64,000 nt of DNA from Corynebacterium ammoniagenes DSM 20306 (GCF_001941425.1 NZ_CP009244.1:434001-498000); one strand, 5' to 3'; counted from the first letter of the stretch, positions 1-8,249 are shown. Notes: a model not told the origin generated them from the sequence alone. Translations and numbers: made by a program.

Positions 1-509
1 ACCTGGGTATCCATTGCCTTGGCCAGCTGCATCGGAGCGAGCGAGGTATAAGTACGCTCCCCAGTTTCTTTTAACTCCCGGGTAGCGCGCGCGAACTCTG
101 TGATGTGAAAGCCTGCTGAGACATCAATAGCTAAGGGCTCAACCCCTGCGACCATGGAGCGAATAAGCACTTGCAGACCAGCGATATGGTGCGCTGGCAT
201 CGCGAGCAACCAGTGCCCCGGCCCACCCAGGTATTGGTAAGTCGCATCTGCACTAGAGATCAGGTTATGCGCCGTGAGCTGTGCGCCCTTCGGAGTACCA
301 GTCGAGCCTGAGGTGGGCACCACCAATGCGATTTCCGCGTCGATTTCTTCGCCCGCGCGCTGTGAATTTTTCAACAGCGTGGACTTAGTCTTATCCGCAG
401 CGGGCAAAGGTAGCAGCGAATAGCGGCCCGTGATGGCTAATTCCAGGTCAGGAAGGATAGCAAGCGGATCGGCAGGCGAGATAGGCAAAGGACGAAGAAC
501 ATGTGGCAC
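1..509 (-). CDS. menE: o-succinylbenzoate-CoA ligase, partial (N-terminal part)
   Basis: Reading the minus strand from a GTG at 509 gives an acyl-adenylate-forming enzyme. The P-loop-like motif PTSGSTGTPKG lies near residue 65, followed by a HNL motif and a MPAHHIAGLQ segment typical of MenE. The enzyme activates o-succinylbenzoate with ATP and CoA in menaquinone synthesis. An in-frame stop at 525-527 and the lack of an upstream ATG support the GTG start; AGG about 9 nt upstream may be its ribosome site. The other men genes in the window fit this assignment. The C-terminal two thirds lie outside the window, so completeness cannot be judged. Confidence 0.85.
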   Translation of the reverse strand, partial: MPHVLRPLPISPADPLAILPDLELAITGRYSLLPLPAADKTKSTLLKNSQRAGEEIDAEIALVVPTSGSTGTPKGAQLTAHNLISSADATYQYLGGPGHWLLAMPAHHIAGLQVLIRSMVAGVEPLAIDVSAGFHITEFARATRELKETGERTYTSLAPMQLAKAMDTQ

Positions 510-524
510 GACTGAAAACCTTAG

Positions 525-1367
525 TCAGTTAATGCCAACTTTCGCGGTGCGACGTTGCACGATAGTGAAACGGAGAATAAGAATTACGACAAAGATTCCC
601 GCGTAGGTCACGGCCATAAAGGCCGAGGTTGATGCGTTAGCGTGATAAGCCAGCCAGAAACCAACCGGTGCGGTGCAGATGGCAATAATGCAGGCGGTAA
701 GAAACAGCATCGGCACGCGATTGGTGAGAAGGCGCGCGCAGATGGCGGGAAAAACCATGAGTGCGATGACCAGCATGGCACCAGCTGCGTGGAAAGCAAC
801 GGTAGCAGTGGCAGCAACCAAAGCCATGAAGATGGTGTGCAGGCCCCGTGTGCGGATGCCAGCGACACGGGAGTAGCTGGGATCGAAGGTCGCGGTAGTC
901 AGACGCGGCATGGTGGTCAAGATGAAAGCAGCATTGACGGCGGCTACGGCCATCATGATGAGGCTATAGCCGGGATTGGTAAAAGCAACTAGGTTCAAGT
1001 CACCGATGAGCACTACGTGAACGTCTAAGTGCACGTTAGACATGCGAGTGGAAATCAGAATAATGCCGGCGGAAAAAAGTGCAGGAAAGATCAGGCCGAG
1101 TGCCGCATCATTAGTGATGATTCCGCTTCGTCCCAACCAATCGGTGCACAGGGCCACGGCGAGACCACCGAGTGCGGCAGTCAATAGCAGCCAGGGGGAA
1201 TCGATATCGGAGGTAAAGAGATATCCGACGGCGATGCCGGGTAAGACAGCGTGGCCGATTCCATCGATAAGCATGCTGTCGCGCTTTAAAACCACGAAGA
1301 CTCCTGGAATCGCGCAGGCCAGCGCTGTGGTAATCGCTAATATGCAGGCGCTAAGAGCTAAAGACAT
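525..1367 (-). CDS. mntD: Metal (manganese-type) ABC transporter permease
   Basis: A 280-residue polytopic membrane protein of the ABC-3 (ZnuB/MntC/TroC) permease family, with about eight hydrophobic segments. The family motif appears near the N-terminus (VFVVLKRDSMLIDGIGHAVLPG). The open frame continues 43 codons upstream, but ATG at 1365-1367 is preferred because it starts directly at the hydrophobic segment and gives a 17-bp overlap with the upstream permease gene, a sign of translational coupling. It is last in a four-gene minus-strand operon of binding protein, ATPase and two permeases. Manganese is inferred from the upstream MntR-like operator; zinc or iron is possible from family membership alone. 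Confidence 0.85.
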   Translation of the reverse strand: MSLALSACILAITTALACAIPGVFVVLKRDSMLIDGIGHAVLPGIAVGYLFTSDIDSPWLLLTAALGGLAVALCTDWLGRSGIITNDAALGLIFPALFSAGIILISTRMSNVHLDVHVVLIGDLNLVAFTNPGYSLIMMAVAAVNAAFILTTMPRLTTATFDPSYSRVAGIRTRGLHTIFMALVAATATVAFHAAGAMLVIALMVFPAICARLLTNRVPMLFLTACIIAICTAPVGFWLAYHANASTSAFMAVTYAGIFVVILILRFTIVQRRTAKVGIN

Positions 1368-2238
1368 GAGTGGAGCGCACCTTCTTTGCTGTGAGGGAAG
1401 CGGCTGCGATGAGTCCTTGAACCAAGACAATCGCGGGGCCGGTGGGGATGGATCCAACTGCAGTTTCGCCCGCGGCAATAGAGAAATACGTGCCAAGCAC
1501 AGCCGAAAGCCCGCCGATTGCCCCGGAGCAGGCGATGAAAGGGATTAGCCGGTTAGTCCATTGCCGCGCGGCGACGGCGGGCGCAATGACGACAGCGACC
1601 ATCAGCACGACGCCAACCACTTTGACGCCGATGACGGTGATTGCTACCAGGGCGATAAATCCCAAAGATCTGACGATATTTAGTTTGATGCCCGCTAGCT
1701 GGGCGAAAGGGGCGTCAAAGACGACAGCGGATTGCTTAAGGTGTACCAACGAAAGAATAAGCAATACGCCGCCGCCAATGACAAGTGCGGATTTCACATC
1801 GGCGCGGGTGAGCGTCGAGGCATTGCCCAAAAGGTAATCTTGGATTCCGGCTTTGCCGGGGATGGGATTACGAGAAATGTATTGAAGCAATAGCATGCCG
1901 AGTGAAAAGAAAGTCGTTAATGTTGCAGCCATCGCAGCATCCCGATGAATCACCGTGCGGTCAGTGATAACGGAGATAATGGCGACGGCTACTAGGCCCG
2001 TGATGATAGAGCCTGCGATGAGCAGCAGGGGATTGCGGCCATCTAAGCCAAAAGTGGCGACGAAAAGGAATACACCGAGGAGACCAAGCAAACTGGAGTG
2101 CGCGATGGCATCGGCGATCAACGCTTGGCGCTGGACTAACACTAAAGGTCCTAAGGCGCCGGCGCAGACACCGATGATGACCGTGCCCAAAAGTGCTTGG
2201 GTATACGTGTAGTCCGTGAGGAGATCAAAAGGGTTCAT
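1351..2238 (-). CDS. mntC: Metal (manganese-type) ABC transporter permease
   Basis: A 295-residue ABC-3 family permease with eight or nine hydrophobic segments. The conserved cytoplasmic motif is near residue 40 (RQALIADAIAHSSLLG). It would form a heterodimeric channel with the product of the overlapping downstream gene. The start ATG at 2236-2238 lies 9 nt after the ATPase stop. Both ends are complete and the length is normal for the family. Substrate assignment comes from the operator and divergent regulator, not from this protein's sequence. Confidence 0.87.
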   Translation of the reverse strand: MNPFDLLTDYTYTQALLGTVIIGVCAGALGPLVLVQRQALIADAIAHSSLLGLLGVFLFVATFGLDGRNPLLLIAGSIITGLVAVAIISVITDRTVIHRDAAMAATLTTFFSLGMLLLQYISRNPIPGKAGIQDYLLGNASTLTRADVKSALVIGGGVLLILSLVHLKQSAVVFDAPFAQLAGIKLNIVRSLGFIALVAITVIGVKVVGVVLMVAVVIAPAVAARQWTNRLIPFIACSGAIGGLSAVLGTYFSIAAGETAVGSIPTGPAIVLVQGLIAAASLTAKKVRSTHVFSS

Positions 2239-2247
2239 AATGGGGGA

Positions 2248-2958
2248 CTAACGTGGGAGGGAAAAGAGCTGGGAGATGGCGGTATCCGTTAGGGTTTGCT
2301 GGGTTGGACCGGAGGAAATGATGCCGCCGGTACCAAGCAAGATAACGTCATCGCAATAGTCAGCGACTTCAGCCAGGTTGTGATGAACCAGCAATATCGT
2401 GACGCCACTATCGCGTAAATCGCGCAATACACTGACGATGGCGTCCTGACTTACGGCATCCACGCCGGCGAAAGGCTCATCGAGGATGAGCAAGTCTGGG
2501 TCAGTAGCAAGCGTGCGCGCCAGCAGTACCCTTTGTCGTTGCCCGCCTGACAATGCGGCGATTGGTCGTTTGGCTAAATTTGCAGCGCCGGTACGCTCTA
2601 ATGCCCGATGCGCTGCGGCTTTTTCTTCTTTGCCAGGCCAGCGATACCACGGTAGCCGAGCGCTAAGTCCCATGATGGCGAGATCTCCCACAACAGCGGG
2701 AAAAGACCAATCTAGTGCAGCTTGCTGCGGCATATACCCGAGCCGGTCACGAAAATCTTCCAGTGACTTGGCATCGAAAGTGATGTGCGCGCCGGGCTCA
2801 GCGCGAACGAGGCCAACGGCTGCTTTGACGAGAGTGGATTTACCTGCGCCATTCGCGCCGACAAGACCGGTTATACGGCCGCGTTCGACATGCGCGCTGA
2901 TTGAGTCCAGTACTTTATTGGCGCCATAGCTGACCGAGAGATTTTCAATGTCGATCAT
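2248..2958 (-). CDS. mntB: Metal ABC transporter ATP-binding protein
   Basis: A 236-residue nucleotide-binding subunit. Walker A is GANGAGKST (about 34-42), the signature is LSGGQRQR (about 136), Walker B is LLILDEPF (about 155), and the H-loop is LLVHHNLAEV. It is closest in pattern to the ZnuC/MntB subfamily. Its ATG overlaps the stop of the binding-protein gene by 4 bp (ATGA), so the two are probably translationally coupled. It energises import of the metal delivered by the lipoprotein through the two permeases encoded next. No missing catalytic motif was seen. Confidence 0.92.
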   Translation of the reverse strand: MIDIENLSVSYGANKVLDSISAHVERGRITGLVGANGAGKSTLVKAAVGLVRAEPGAHITFDAKSLEDFRDRLGYMPQQAALDWSFPAVVGDLAIMGLSARLPWYRWPGKEEKAAAHRALERTGAANLAKRPIAALSGGQRQRVLLARTLATDPDLLILDEPFAGVDAVSQDAIVSVLRDLRDSGVTILLVHHNLAEVADYCDDVILLGTGGIISSGPTQQTLTDTAISQLFSLPR

Positions 2959-3893
2959 TTACTCAGGCCTTCTGCGACCGCTTGAGCATTGTGGGCAAAA
3001 GCCCCCAGATAAGTATCAGTTGGCTCAGTTGCGCCGAGGGTATCTGCGAAGAGTTCTTCATCAGAGACCTCCACTGCCCAGCCGCGGGATTCTACCGCTT
3101 CGCGCAGCGCGGTAATGGCCTGCGGATTGGCCTGGTTGTCCTGGAAGATAACTGGTATTTCTTTCTGGGCAATCAGATCCGCGAGTTCTGAAATCTCCTG
3201 GGGTGACTTTTCAGCATCAGTACTGACGAAGTCCGTGGCGTGAACTTCAAAGTCAAAAGTGTCGCCAAAGTAGTTGAACGCATCGTGGCCGGTAATAAGG
3301 GTGCGAGAGGAGACGTCGGCAAGCATTGCTTCCGCGGCTTGGGCTGCGGCGTCGATTTCTTCCGAGTAGGCCTTGGCATGGGCATGGTAGGAATCCGCGT
3401 TAGCGGCATCGACTTCAGCGAGCTTGTCACCAATGTGGCTTACAACCTCGGTCCAAAGCTCCGGTGAGTTCCAAATATGAGGGTCATAAAGCTGCTCACC
3501 ACCGTCGCCTACCTCGTCCCATGAAAGAAGCTTGGAGGGATCCAATTGCTCACCGACCGCCAGCTGCCGCTCACCGAGCGACTCCAACTGCTCAATCATC
3601 TGCGCTTCAAGGTGCAATCCATTCCACAGCACGAGGTCTGCAGCCTGCATTTGCTCGATGTCTTTGGTGGAGGGCTGGTACGTGTGTGGGTCACCGCCCG
3701 GTCCGACCATGGTGATGACATCAGCATCTGGGGCGAGGTTTAGCGCCGCATCAGCCAGGTAGCCCGTGGTCGCATAGATCGTCAACGGTTCGGAGCCGTC
3801 AGCTCCAGTTGCGTTTTGCGCAGTGGTTGCAGAACATGCCGTGAGCGCACATGCAGTGCCAATGGCGCTAAGCCCTAAAAGTATTCGTTTCAT
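2955..3893 (-). CDS. mntA: Metal ABC transporter substrate-binding lipoprotein
   Basis: A 312-residue cluster A-I binding protein (ZnuA/MntA/TroA family). The N-terminus is a lipoprotein signal with lipobox LTAC and Cys20, so it should be anchored on the outer face of the cytoplasmic membrane. Likely metal ligands are the His residues in DPHTYQPS, DPHIWNSPE and ITGHDAF, plus an acidic residue near the C-terminus (FQDNQ). The frame is open to 3941, but ATG at 3891-3893 is chosen because AAGGA lies 5 nt upstream, whereas ATG at 3899 abuts it. It is the first gene of the operon, and an MntR-like palindrome sits just upstream. Confidence 0.9.
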   Translation of the reverse strand: MKRILLGLSAIGTACALTACSATTAQNATGADGSEPLTIYATTGYLADAALNLAPDADVITMVGPGGDPHTYQPSTKDIEQMQAADLVLWNGLHLEAQMIEQLESLGERQLAVGEQLDPSKLLSWDEVGDGGEQLYDPHIWNSPELWTEVVSHIGDKLAEVDAANADSYHAHAKAYSEEIDAAAQAAEAMLADVSSRTLITGHDAFNYFGDTFDFEVHATDFVSTDAEKSPQEISELADLIAQKEIPVIFQDNQANPQAITALREAVESRGWAVEVSDEELFADTLGATEPTDTYLGAFAHNAQAVAEGLSK

Positions 3894-3912
3894 TTCCATC
3901 CTTGAATGTTTA

Positions 3913-3930
3913 AGTTCAATGGGTTGAACA
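3913..3930. promoter_or_regulatory. Putative MntR operator
   Basis: The sequence GTTCAATGGGTTGAAC (3914-3929) is a perfect 6-bp inverted repeat with a 4-bp spacer, lying 20 nt upstream of the mntA start and in the mntA/mntR intergenic region. It closely matches the palindrome I recall for C. glutamicum MntR (TGTTCAATGCGTTGAACA), differing at the first base and one central base. That match, between an Mn-type importer and an MntR-type gene, supports a manganese-dependent repressor site controlling mntABCD. Binding is inferred. Confidence 0.75.
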
Positions 3931-3974
3931 ATTGAAAGCATACGGATGAAGATTTGTTTTTAAAACGGTTTGTT

Positions 3975-3980
3975 TAGGAT
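3975..3980 (+). promoter_or_regulatory. Putative -10 element of a leaderless mntR transcript
   Basis: TAGGAT lies 6 nt upstream of the mntR ATG at 3987. Transcription would then begin at or next to the A of the start codon. There is no spaced Shine-Dalgarno sequence; the G-run abuts the ATG. No good -35 hexamer was seen. Leaderless mRNAs are common in Corynebacterium. Confidence 0.4.
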
Positions 3981-4462
3981 GGGGGTATGCATGTGACAGA
4001 TTTGCCGGAGCGCACGCAGGACTACCTCAAGGAACTGTTTGACCATGAAGAGCGCAACGGGGTAGACCTTCCGCTCGCGCTAGGCGATCTTGCGGCTGCG
4101 TTGAATCAAAAATTGCCAACCGCTTCTGAGGCTGTCAAGCGGCTTGCCGCCAAGGAATTAGTAGTGCATGAGCGCTACCGCGGGGTGATGCTGACGGAAT
4201 TGGGGCGCGATTTGTCCCGGCAGGTTGCCCGCCGGCATCGCCTTTTGGAGACCTTCCTGGTGGAAACGTTGGGTTATACCTGGGATGAAGTCCACGATGA
4301 AGCGGACGTATTAGAGCATGCCTGCACCGACCGCTTTATCGGGCGTCTCGATGCCCACCTGAATCACCCCACCCGCGACCCGCACGGTGATCCGATTCCG
4401 CGTGCCGATGGCTCCATCGACCCGCTTTCTACCTGCACTCTTGTGGGGCTTTCGGTTGGTCA

Positions 4463-4470
4463 AAAAGTCA
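4463..4470 (+). repeat. Target-site duplication, left copy
   Basis: AAAAGTCA directly flanks the left end of the insertion element and is identical to the 8 bp at 5850-5857. A perfect duplication indicates that the element has not recombined since insertion. Confidence 0.95.
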
Positions 4471-5849
4471 GGGCTAAGGGAACAGAAGTGTGTCCAGGAT
4501 CCTGATATATCCCCAGGTTGTCTCTAATAAAGCGTAGGTATGTAATCTTTTCAGTGTTATAAACAGCTCAATCTCGGTCAATACCGGGATCAGTACCAAA
4601 CCTGTGTTACCTGCCGTTATCTGCTGGTGGAATGACGAAAAACCATCCACTATGCCCGGTCTGCCATGAGCTGATGAAACGCAATGGATTTACCTCCAAA
4701 GGCACACAACGCTGGCGCTGTAAATCCACAACCTGCGGCGCTAGCACCACGAAACAACGCCGCGATAAGCGACTCGCTGCGGACTTTAAACGCTTCATCA
4801 CCCATGTCACAGGCCAACAATCCATGGACACCATCGCCTGTGACATGGGAATATCACGCCGCTACCTCAGCACCCGGTTTCGCACCTTCTGGTACATCCC
4901 CACCCCAGACCCAGTCGATCCCCACCGCATCTTCGACCAACTATTTATCGACGGAACCCACCTCTCTGCCGGTTGTCTACTAATTGCCTCCACGAAAAAC
5001 CACATCGTCAACTGGGTTTGGGCGAAAGAAGAAAACACCCATGACTACCTCAGGCTGCTCCAACCGATCCCCGCACCCCTGATGGTTTGCTTAGACGGTG
5101 GACGCGGTGCCTACAGCGCCATCAAAAAAGACTGGCCCAGCACACGCATCCAACGCTGCCTCGTCCACGCCCAACGCGTCGTACGCCGCTATGTCACCTC
5201 ACAACCACGCACCAACGCCGGACAAGACATCTACCGCCTGGCACGCACACTCAGCCGAATTACCGACCTGGACCAAGCAGCTCAATGGTCGGCACAACTG
5301 CACAACTTCTATGTGACATACAAGGACTACCTCAACGAAAAGACCTTGTCGATCATCACCGGGAAAAGAGAATTTACCCACCTTCGAGTGCGTAAAGCCT
5401 ATTACAGTCTCGAAAACCTCGACCGTAAACAATGGCTATTTACCTACCTCAACCCACCACAGAATCCGGCTGACCCCGATATTAAGTGGGCCTGCACCAC
5501 CAACAGCCTGGAAGGCGGATTTAACTCCCCACTCAAACAACACGCCAGACTCCACCGAGGAAGAAGCGGTGAACGACAACGCAAAACCATCGACTGGTGG
5601 CTATACCTGCGCACACATCGCCCGAAAGACCCACAAGAAATAGCCAAAGAATGCAATTGGGGCCGTGACGCACTGTCCAAGGTAAACGCCACGACCCACA
5701 ACGAGAACCAAGCCAACCAAGAAACAGGAAGACCAGCCCTCTACGACAACGCTATCTCAACCGAATACAGCCACAACCTCGGCATCCAAAAAGGCTGGAT
5801 CGGCACCTAACCCGACACGCCGATAGACACGTTTTTGTTCCCTTAGCCC
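4471..5849 (+). mobile_element. IS1249-like insertion sequence (IS256 superfamily), 1379 bp
   Basis: The element is bounded by 24-bp terminal inverted repeats at 4471-4494 and 5826-5849 that agree at 21 of 24 positions; both begin GGGCTAAGGGAACA when read inward. It is flanked by a perfect 8-bp direct repeat and carries one full-length transposase gene. The size, ends, 8-bp duplication and zinc-ribbon transposase fit the IS1249 group known from Corynebacterium transposons. It looks complete and probably mobile. Confidence 0.92.
4632..5810 (+). CDS. IS1249-family transposase
   Basis: A 392-residue transposase. An N-terminal zinc ribbon is formed by C8/C11 and C30/C35, followed by a helix-turn-helix-like stretch (about 60-85). 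Candidate DDE residues are D107 (LFIDGTH), D155 (VCLDGGRGAY) and E294 (TTNSLEGGFN), the spacing expected for an IS256/Mutator-like RNase H fold. The ATG at 4632 follows GGTGG by a few bases. The frame is intact with no internal stops, so the enzyme is probably active. It lies in the same orientation as the disrupted mntR. Confidence 0.92.
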   Translation: MTKNHPLCPVCHELMKRNGFTSKGTQRWRCKSTTCGASTTKQRRDKRLAADFKRFITHVTGQQSMDTIACDMGISRRYLSTRFRTFWYIPTPDPVDPHRIFDQLFIDGTHLSAGCLLIASTKNHIVNWVWAKEENTHDYLRLLQPIPAPLMVCLDGGRGAYSAIKKDWPSTRIQRCLVHAQRVVRRYVTSQPRTNAGQDIYRLARTLSRITDLDQAAQWSAQLHNFYVTYKDYLNEKTLSIITGKREFTHLRVRKAYYSLENLDRKQWLFTYLNPPQNPADPDIKWACTTNSLEGGFNSPLKQHARLHRGRSGERQRKTIDWWLYLRTHRPKDPQEIAKECNWGRDALSKVNATTHNENQANQETGRPALYDNAISTEYSHNLGIQKGWIGT

Positions 5850-5857
5850 AAAAGTCA
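5850..5857 (+). repeat. Target-site duplication, right copy
   Basis: AAAAGTCA immediately follows the right inverted repeat and matches the left copy at 4463-4470 without mismatch. Confidence 0.95.
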
Positions 5858-6097
5858 TCATGGAGCAGGTCAATGATGACGATCCTGAGCTACTGCGCTT
5901 CCTTGCAGCACAAAACATGCGCCCTGGTGCTGAGGTTGAGCTAGTGAAACCACCGCTTGCCGGGCTATTGCACATCAGTGTTGATGGCGGTGAACCCTTT
6001 GCGCTTGCTGAGGTCGCCGCGCGCGAAATTACGGTGCGTTCGAATACGGAATAGCTTCCAGTCTTTGCCTGTCCGATCCAGCCGCTAACTTGGGTTC

Positions 6098-6397
6098 ATG
6101 GATAAAGAGCAGGCGATCAAAATTGCTAACAACTTCGACCCTACACATCAGTGGGTACCTTCGACTCAACTGAGCAATGGCGGTTGGATTTTGGATCCAT
6201 CCGATGCCCGAATCGTCATGGATGACGGCGTAGTGGTCACGACTGTTGGTCTTCCCGGCATGTATATCGCTCCTGAGGGGCTCCCGTACATGATGTATGG
6301 TCCGCCTGGGAGCTGGCCGCGAGATGCTATTGAAGCTCTGAGTGAATTGACCGAGACGGGCGAAAGCGAATATATCGAGCTGTTTGACGAAGATTAA
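6098..6397 (+). CDS. Conserved-looking hypothetical protein
   Basis: A 99-residue acidic soluble protein with several Trp, Pro and Gly residues, including a PEGLPYMMYGPPGSW stretch and an acidic C-terminus. It has no signal peptide or membrane segment. I do not recognise the family; its size and composition recall small immunity-type proteins, but no motif proves it. TAACTT lies 6 nt before the ATG at 6098, so the transcript may be leaderless. It starts 43 bp after the broken mntR. There is no toxin gene beside it, so no function is proposed. Confidence 0.6.
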   Translation: MDKEQAIKIANNFDPTHQWVPSTQLSNGGWILDPSDARIVMDDGVVVTTVGLPGMYIAPEGLPYMMYGPPGSWPRDAIEALSELTETGESEYIELFDED

Positions 6398-6487
6398 TTC
6401 AACGGCGCGGGCAAAACGGGGGCGACATAATCAAGTTGACTCCCATTCGTACAGTCGCTGCGGATTGCCTTCTCATAAGGGATTGAG

Positions 6488-6505
6488 GATTAATCGACAT
6501 TAATC
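6488..6505. repeat. Perfect 7-bp palindrome with 4-bp spacer
   Basis: GATTAAT-CGAC-ATTAATC lies in the 220-bp gap between the hypothetical gene and the DoxX gene. It could be a regulator site or part of a terminator region. Nothing links it to a known regulator. Confidence 0.4.
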
Positions 6506-6524
6506 GCGGGGCAAAACCTAAAAG

Positions 6525-6546
6525 GCCGGCACCTGAAGGTACCGGC
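6525..6546 (-). terminator. Rho-independent terminator after the DoxX gene
   Basis: The inverted repeat GCCGGCACCT / AGGTACCGGC has one mismatch. Read on the minus strand it is followed by TTTTAGGTTTTG, so it suits termination of the minus-strand DoxX gene. Confidence 0.65.
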
Positions 6547-6617
6547 GGAAAATAACGCGGACTCATTGCGGAACCAAGCCAGGTGAAGTGCCCTGGTAGA
6601 TTGTCCGAGATTTGAGG

Positions 6618-7079
6618 TTAGGCAGCTACTGGAGTCTTTGCAGCGGCTTCTTTGTTCTTGAAGATGAAGTTGTCTGCGGCGTACTGGCCAGGGCCTGCTG
6701 CGAGAAGAATTACTGCAACAGCGGCGATAACCATAACTAGCTCCCAGCCGTTCTCGGTAACCATCACACCGGAGCTGAAGTGGCCGCCCCAGATACCGGC
6801 GCCAACCATCTGCAGTGCAACAAGTGCGGCAGCAATACGGGTAATCAGACCGATGAGAATCAAGATGCCACCGACAAGTTCAATGGCGGCTGCGATAGGT
6901 GCTGCGATGCCAGCGGCAGGAACGCCCATACCGGTGAAGGCATCAGTAGTTCCCGCAATGGTCCACTCGTTGAACTTCTGCCAGCCGTGGGCAATGAGAA
7001 CTACGCCCAGGATGGTACGTGCGATGAGAAGGCCGGCGGACTCAGTGGGAGACTTAAAGGTTGAAGTGAAATTCAGCAT
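6618..7079 (-). CDS. DoxX family membrane protein
   Basis: A 153-residue integral membrane protein with four hydrophobic segments and the DoxX-type N-terminal signature (ARTILGVVLIAHGWQKF). The family includes subunits linked to redox and thiol stress in actinobacteria, but the role of this member cannot be read from sequence. The frame extends to an ATG at 7097; 7079 (MLNFTS) is preferred from the usual family start, though neither has a clear ribosome site. It lies downstream of menB on the same strand, separated by a GC hairpin, so it is probably a separate unit. Confidence 0.85.
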   Translation of the reverse strand: MLNFTSTFKSPTESAGLLIARTILGVVLIAHGWQKFNEWTIAGTTDAFTGMGVPAAGIAAPIAAAIELVGGILILIGLITRIAAALVALQMVGAGIWGGHFSSGVMVTENGWELVMVIAAVAVILLAAGPGQYAADNFIFKNKEAAAKTPVAA

Positions 7080-7225
7080 GGTGAAAGTGTAAATCATCGA
7101 TATTGTCGCGTCAACTTAAAGCTTTAACTAATTTTATAACGTCTTCTAACGTAGCTTGGAAGTAGTAGCGTGTCGGGGTAATTTTGCGGTAGATGGCGTC
7201 GACAAAGGTCGGCGCAAGGTACCCC

Positions 7226-7258
7226 ACAGCCCCGAGTGAGTAAATCGCGCGGGGCTGT
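7226..7258 (-). terminator. Terminator-like hairpin downstream of menB
   Basis: A perfect 9-bp inverted repeat, ACAGCCCCG / CGGGGCTGT, separated by 15 nt, begins 9 bp after the menB stop. There is no good T-run in the menB direction, so the terminator call is tentative. Confidence 0.4.
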
Positions 7259-7266
7259 TGTATTTC

Positions 7267-8214
7267 CTAGTAGTAGTAAGGGAATTCTTCCCAATTCGGG
7301 TCGCGCTTTTGAAGGAAGGAGTCGCGGCCTTCGACGGCTTCGTCGGTCATATACGCCAGGCGGGTGGCTTCGCCGGCGAAGACTTGTTGGCCCATGAGGC
7401 CATCGTCGGTGAGGTTGAAGGCGAATTTCAGCATGCGCTGCGCGGTCGGGGATTTGGTGTTGATTTCGCGGGCGGCTTCGATGGCTTCTTGTTCGATGTC
7501 TTTGTGGTCGGCCACGATGTTGACCGCGCCCATTTGTTGCATGCGCTCAGCCGAGTAAGTGCGGCCGAGGAAGAAGATTTCGCGGGCATATTTTTGCCCG
7601 ACCATCTTCGCTAGGTAGGCAGAGCCGTAGCCGGCGTCAAAGGATCCGACATCGGCATCGGTTTGCTTAAACGCAGCTTCCTGGCGGGAGGCGATGGTCA
7701 GATCACAGACGACGTGCAGGGAGTGCCCGCCACCGGCGGCCCAGCCATTGACCACGGCAATAACTACTTTGGGCATGGTGCGAATCAGACGTTGTACTTC
7801 CAAGATGTGCAGGCGGCCGCCTTCGACTTTCTCACGTGCGGTATCGACTGTATCGGCGGTTTCACCTTCGGCGTAGCGGTAGCCGGAGCGGCCGCGGATG
7901 CGCTGGTCGCCGCCGGAGCAAAATGCCCAGCCGCCGTCTTTTTCACTCGGGCCATTGCCGGTGAGCAGCACCGTTCCGACATCCGGGGTACGGCGCGCGT
8001 GGTCGAGTACGCGGTAGAGCTCATCGACGGTATGCGGGCGAAAGGCATTGCGTACTTCCGGGCGGTCAAAGGCAATGCGCACGATGCCATTGGCACGACC
8101 TTCGCCCACGTGGCGGTGGTAGGTGATATCGGTGAGGTCAGAAAAGCCGTCCACCGCACGCCACTGGGGGGCGTCAAAAGGATTATCGGTGCTATAAGTT
8201 CGGGTTGCAGTCAT
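7267..8214 (-). CDS. menB: 1,4-dihydroxy-2-naphthoyl-CoA synthase
   Basis: A 315-residue crotonase-fold enzyme that closes the second ring of the menaquinone head group from o-succinylbenzoyl-CoA. Diagnostic pieces are FCSGGDQRIRG (CoA/oxyanion region), NGWAAGGGHSLHVVCDLT (oxyanion-hole Gly), DADVGSFDAGYGSAYLA (catalytic Asp) and the C-terminal FPYYY. The long N-terminus with AFDRPEVRNAFRP is typical of MenB. TAGATT lies 7 nt upstream of the ATG at 8214, suggesting a leaderless transcript. It is divergent from menC with only 35 bp between starts, so the two promoters overlap. Confidence 0.96.
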   Translation of the reverse strand: MTATRTYSTDNPFDAPQWRAVDGFSDLTDITYHRHVGEGRANGIVRIAFDRPEVRNAFRPHTVDELYRVLDHARRTPDVGTVLLTGNGPSEKDGGWAFCSGGDQRIRGRSGYRYAEGETADTVDTAREKVEGGRLHILEVQRLIRTMPKVVIAVVNGWAAGGGHSLHVVCDLTIASRQEAAFKQTDADVGSFDAGYGSAYLAKMVGQKYAREIFFLGRTYSAERMQQMGAVNIVADHKDIEQEAIEAAREINTKSPTAQRMLKFAFNLTDDGLMGQQVFAGEATRLAYMTDEAVEGRDSFLQKRDPNWEEFPYYY

Positions 8215-8249
8215 GCACTCTAATCTAGTCGCCGCCTAAAGTAGGCAGC

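Larger units (their letters stand above)
3987..6054 (+). pseudogene. mntR: mntR, DtxR-family Mn regulator, split by an insertion sequence
   Basis: The 5' part (3987-4470) encodes the winged-helix DNA-binding domain and the start of the metal-binding/dimerisation domain, including ERRHRLLE-like and DEVHDEADVLEHAC segments with candidate metal ligands. The 3' part (5858-6054) encodes the C-terminal SH3-like/FeoA-type region. Removing the 1379-bp element and one copy of the 8-bp duplication restores a single frame of 226 codons, reading across the join as LSVGQKVIMEQVNDDD. DtxR itself is about this long. As it stands, the 5' part reads 161 native residues plus 11 encoded by the element before a stop at 4505. 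The mnt repressor is therefore probably lost in this strain. Confidence 0.93.

Noticed and set aside
4463..4471. A 9-bp rather than 8-bp target duplication
   Set aside because: The bases next to the 8-bp repeat differ between the two sides, so only 8 bp are duplicated.
4547..4634. Short frame inside the insertion sequence just before the transposase
   Set aside because: It overlaps the transposase ATG at its stop but has no start codon after the upstream stop, so it is probably not translated.
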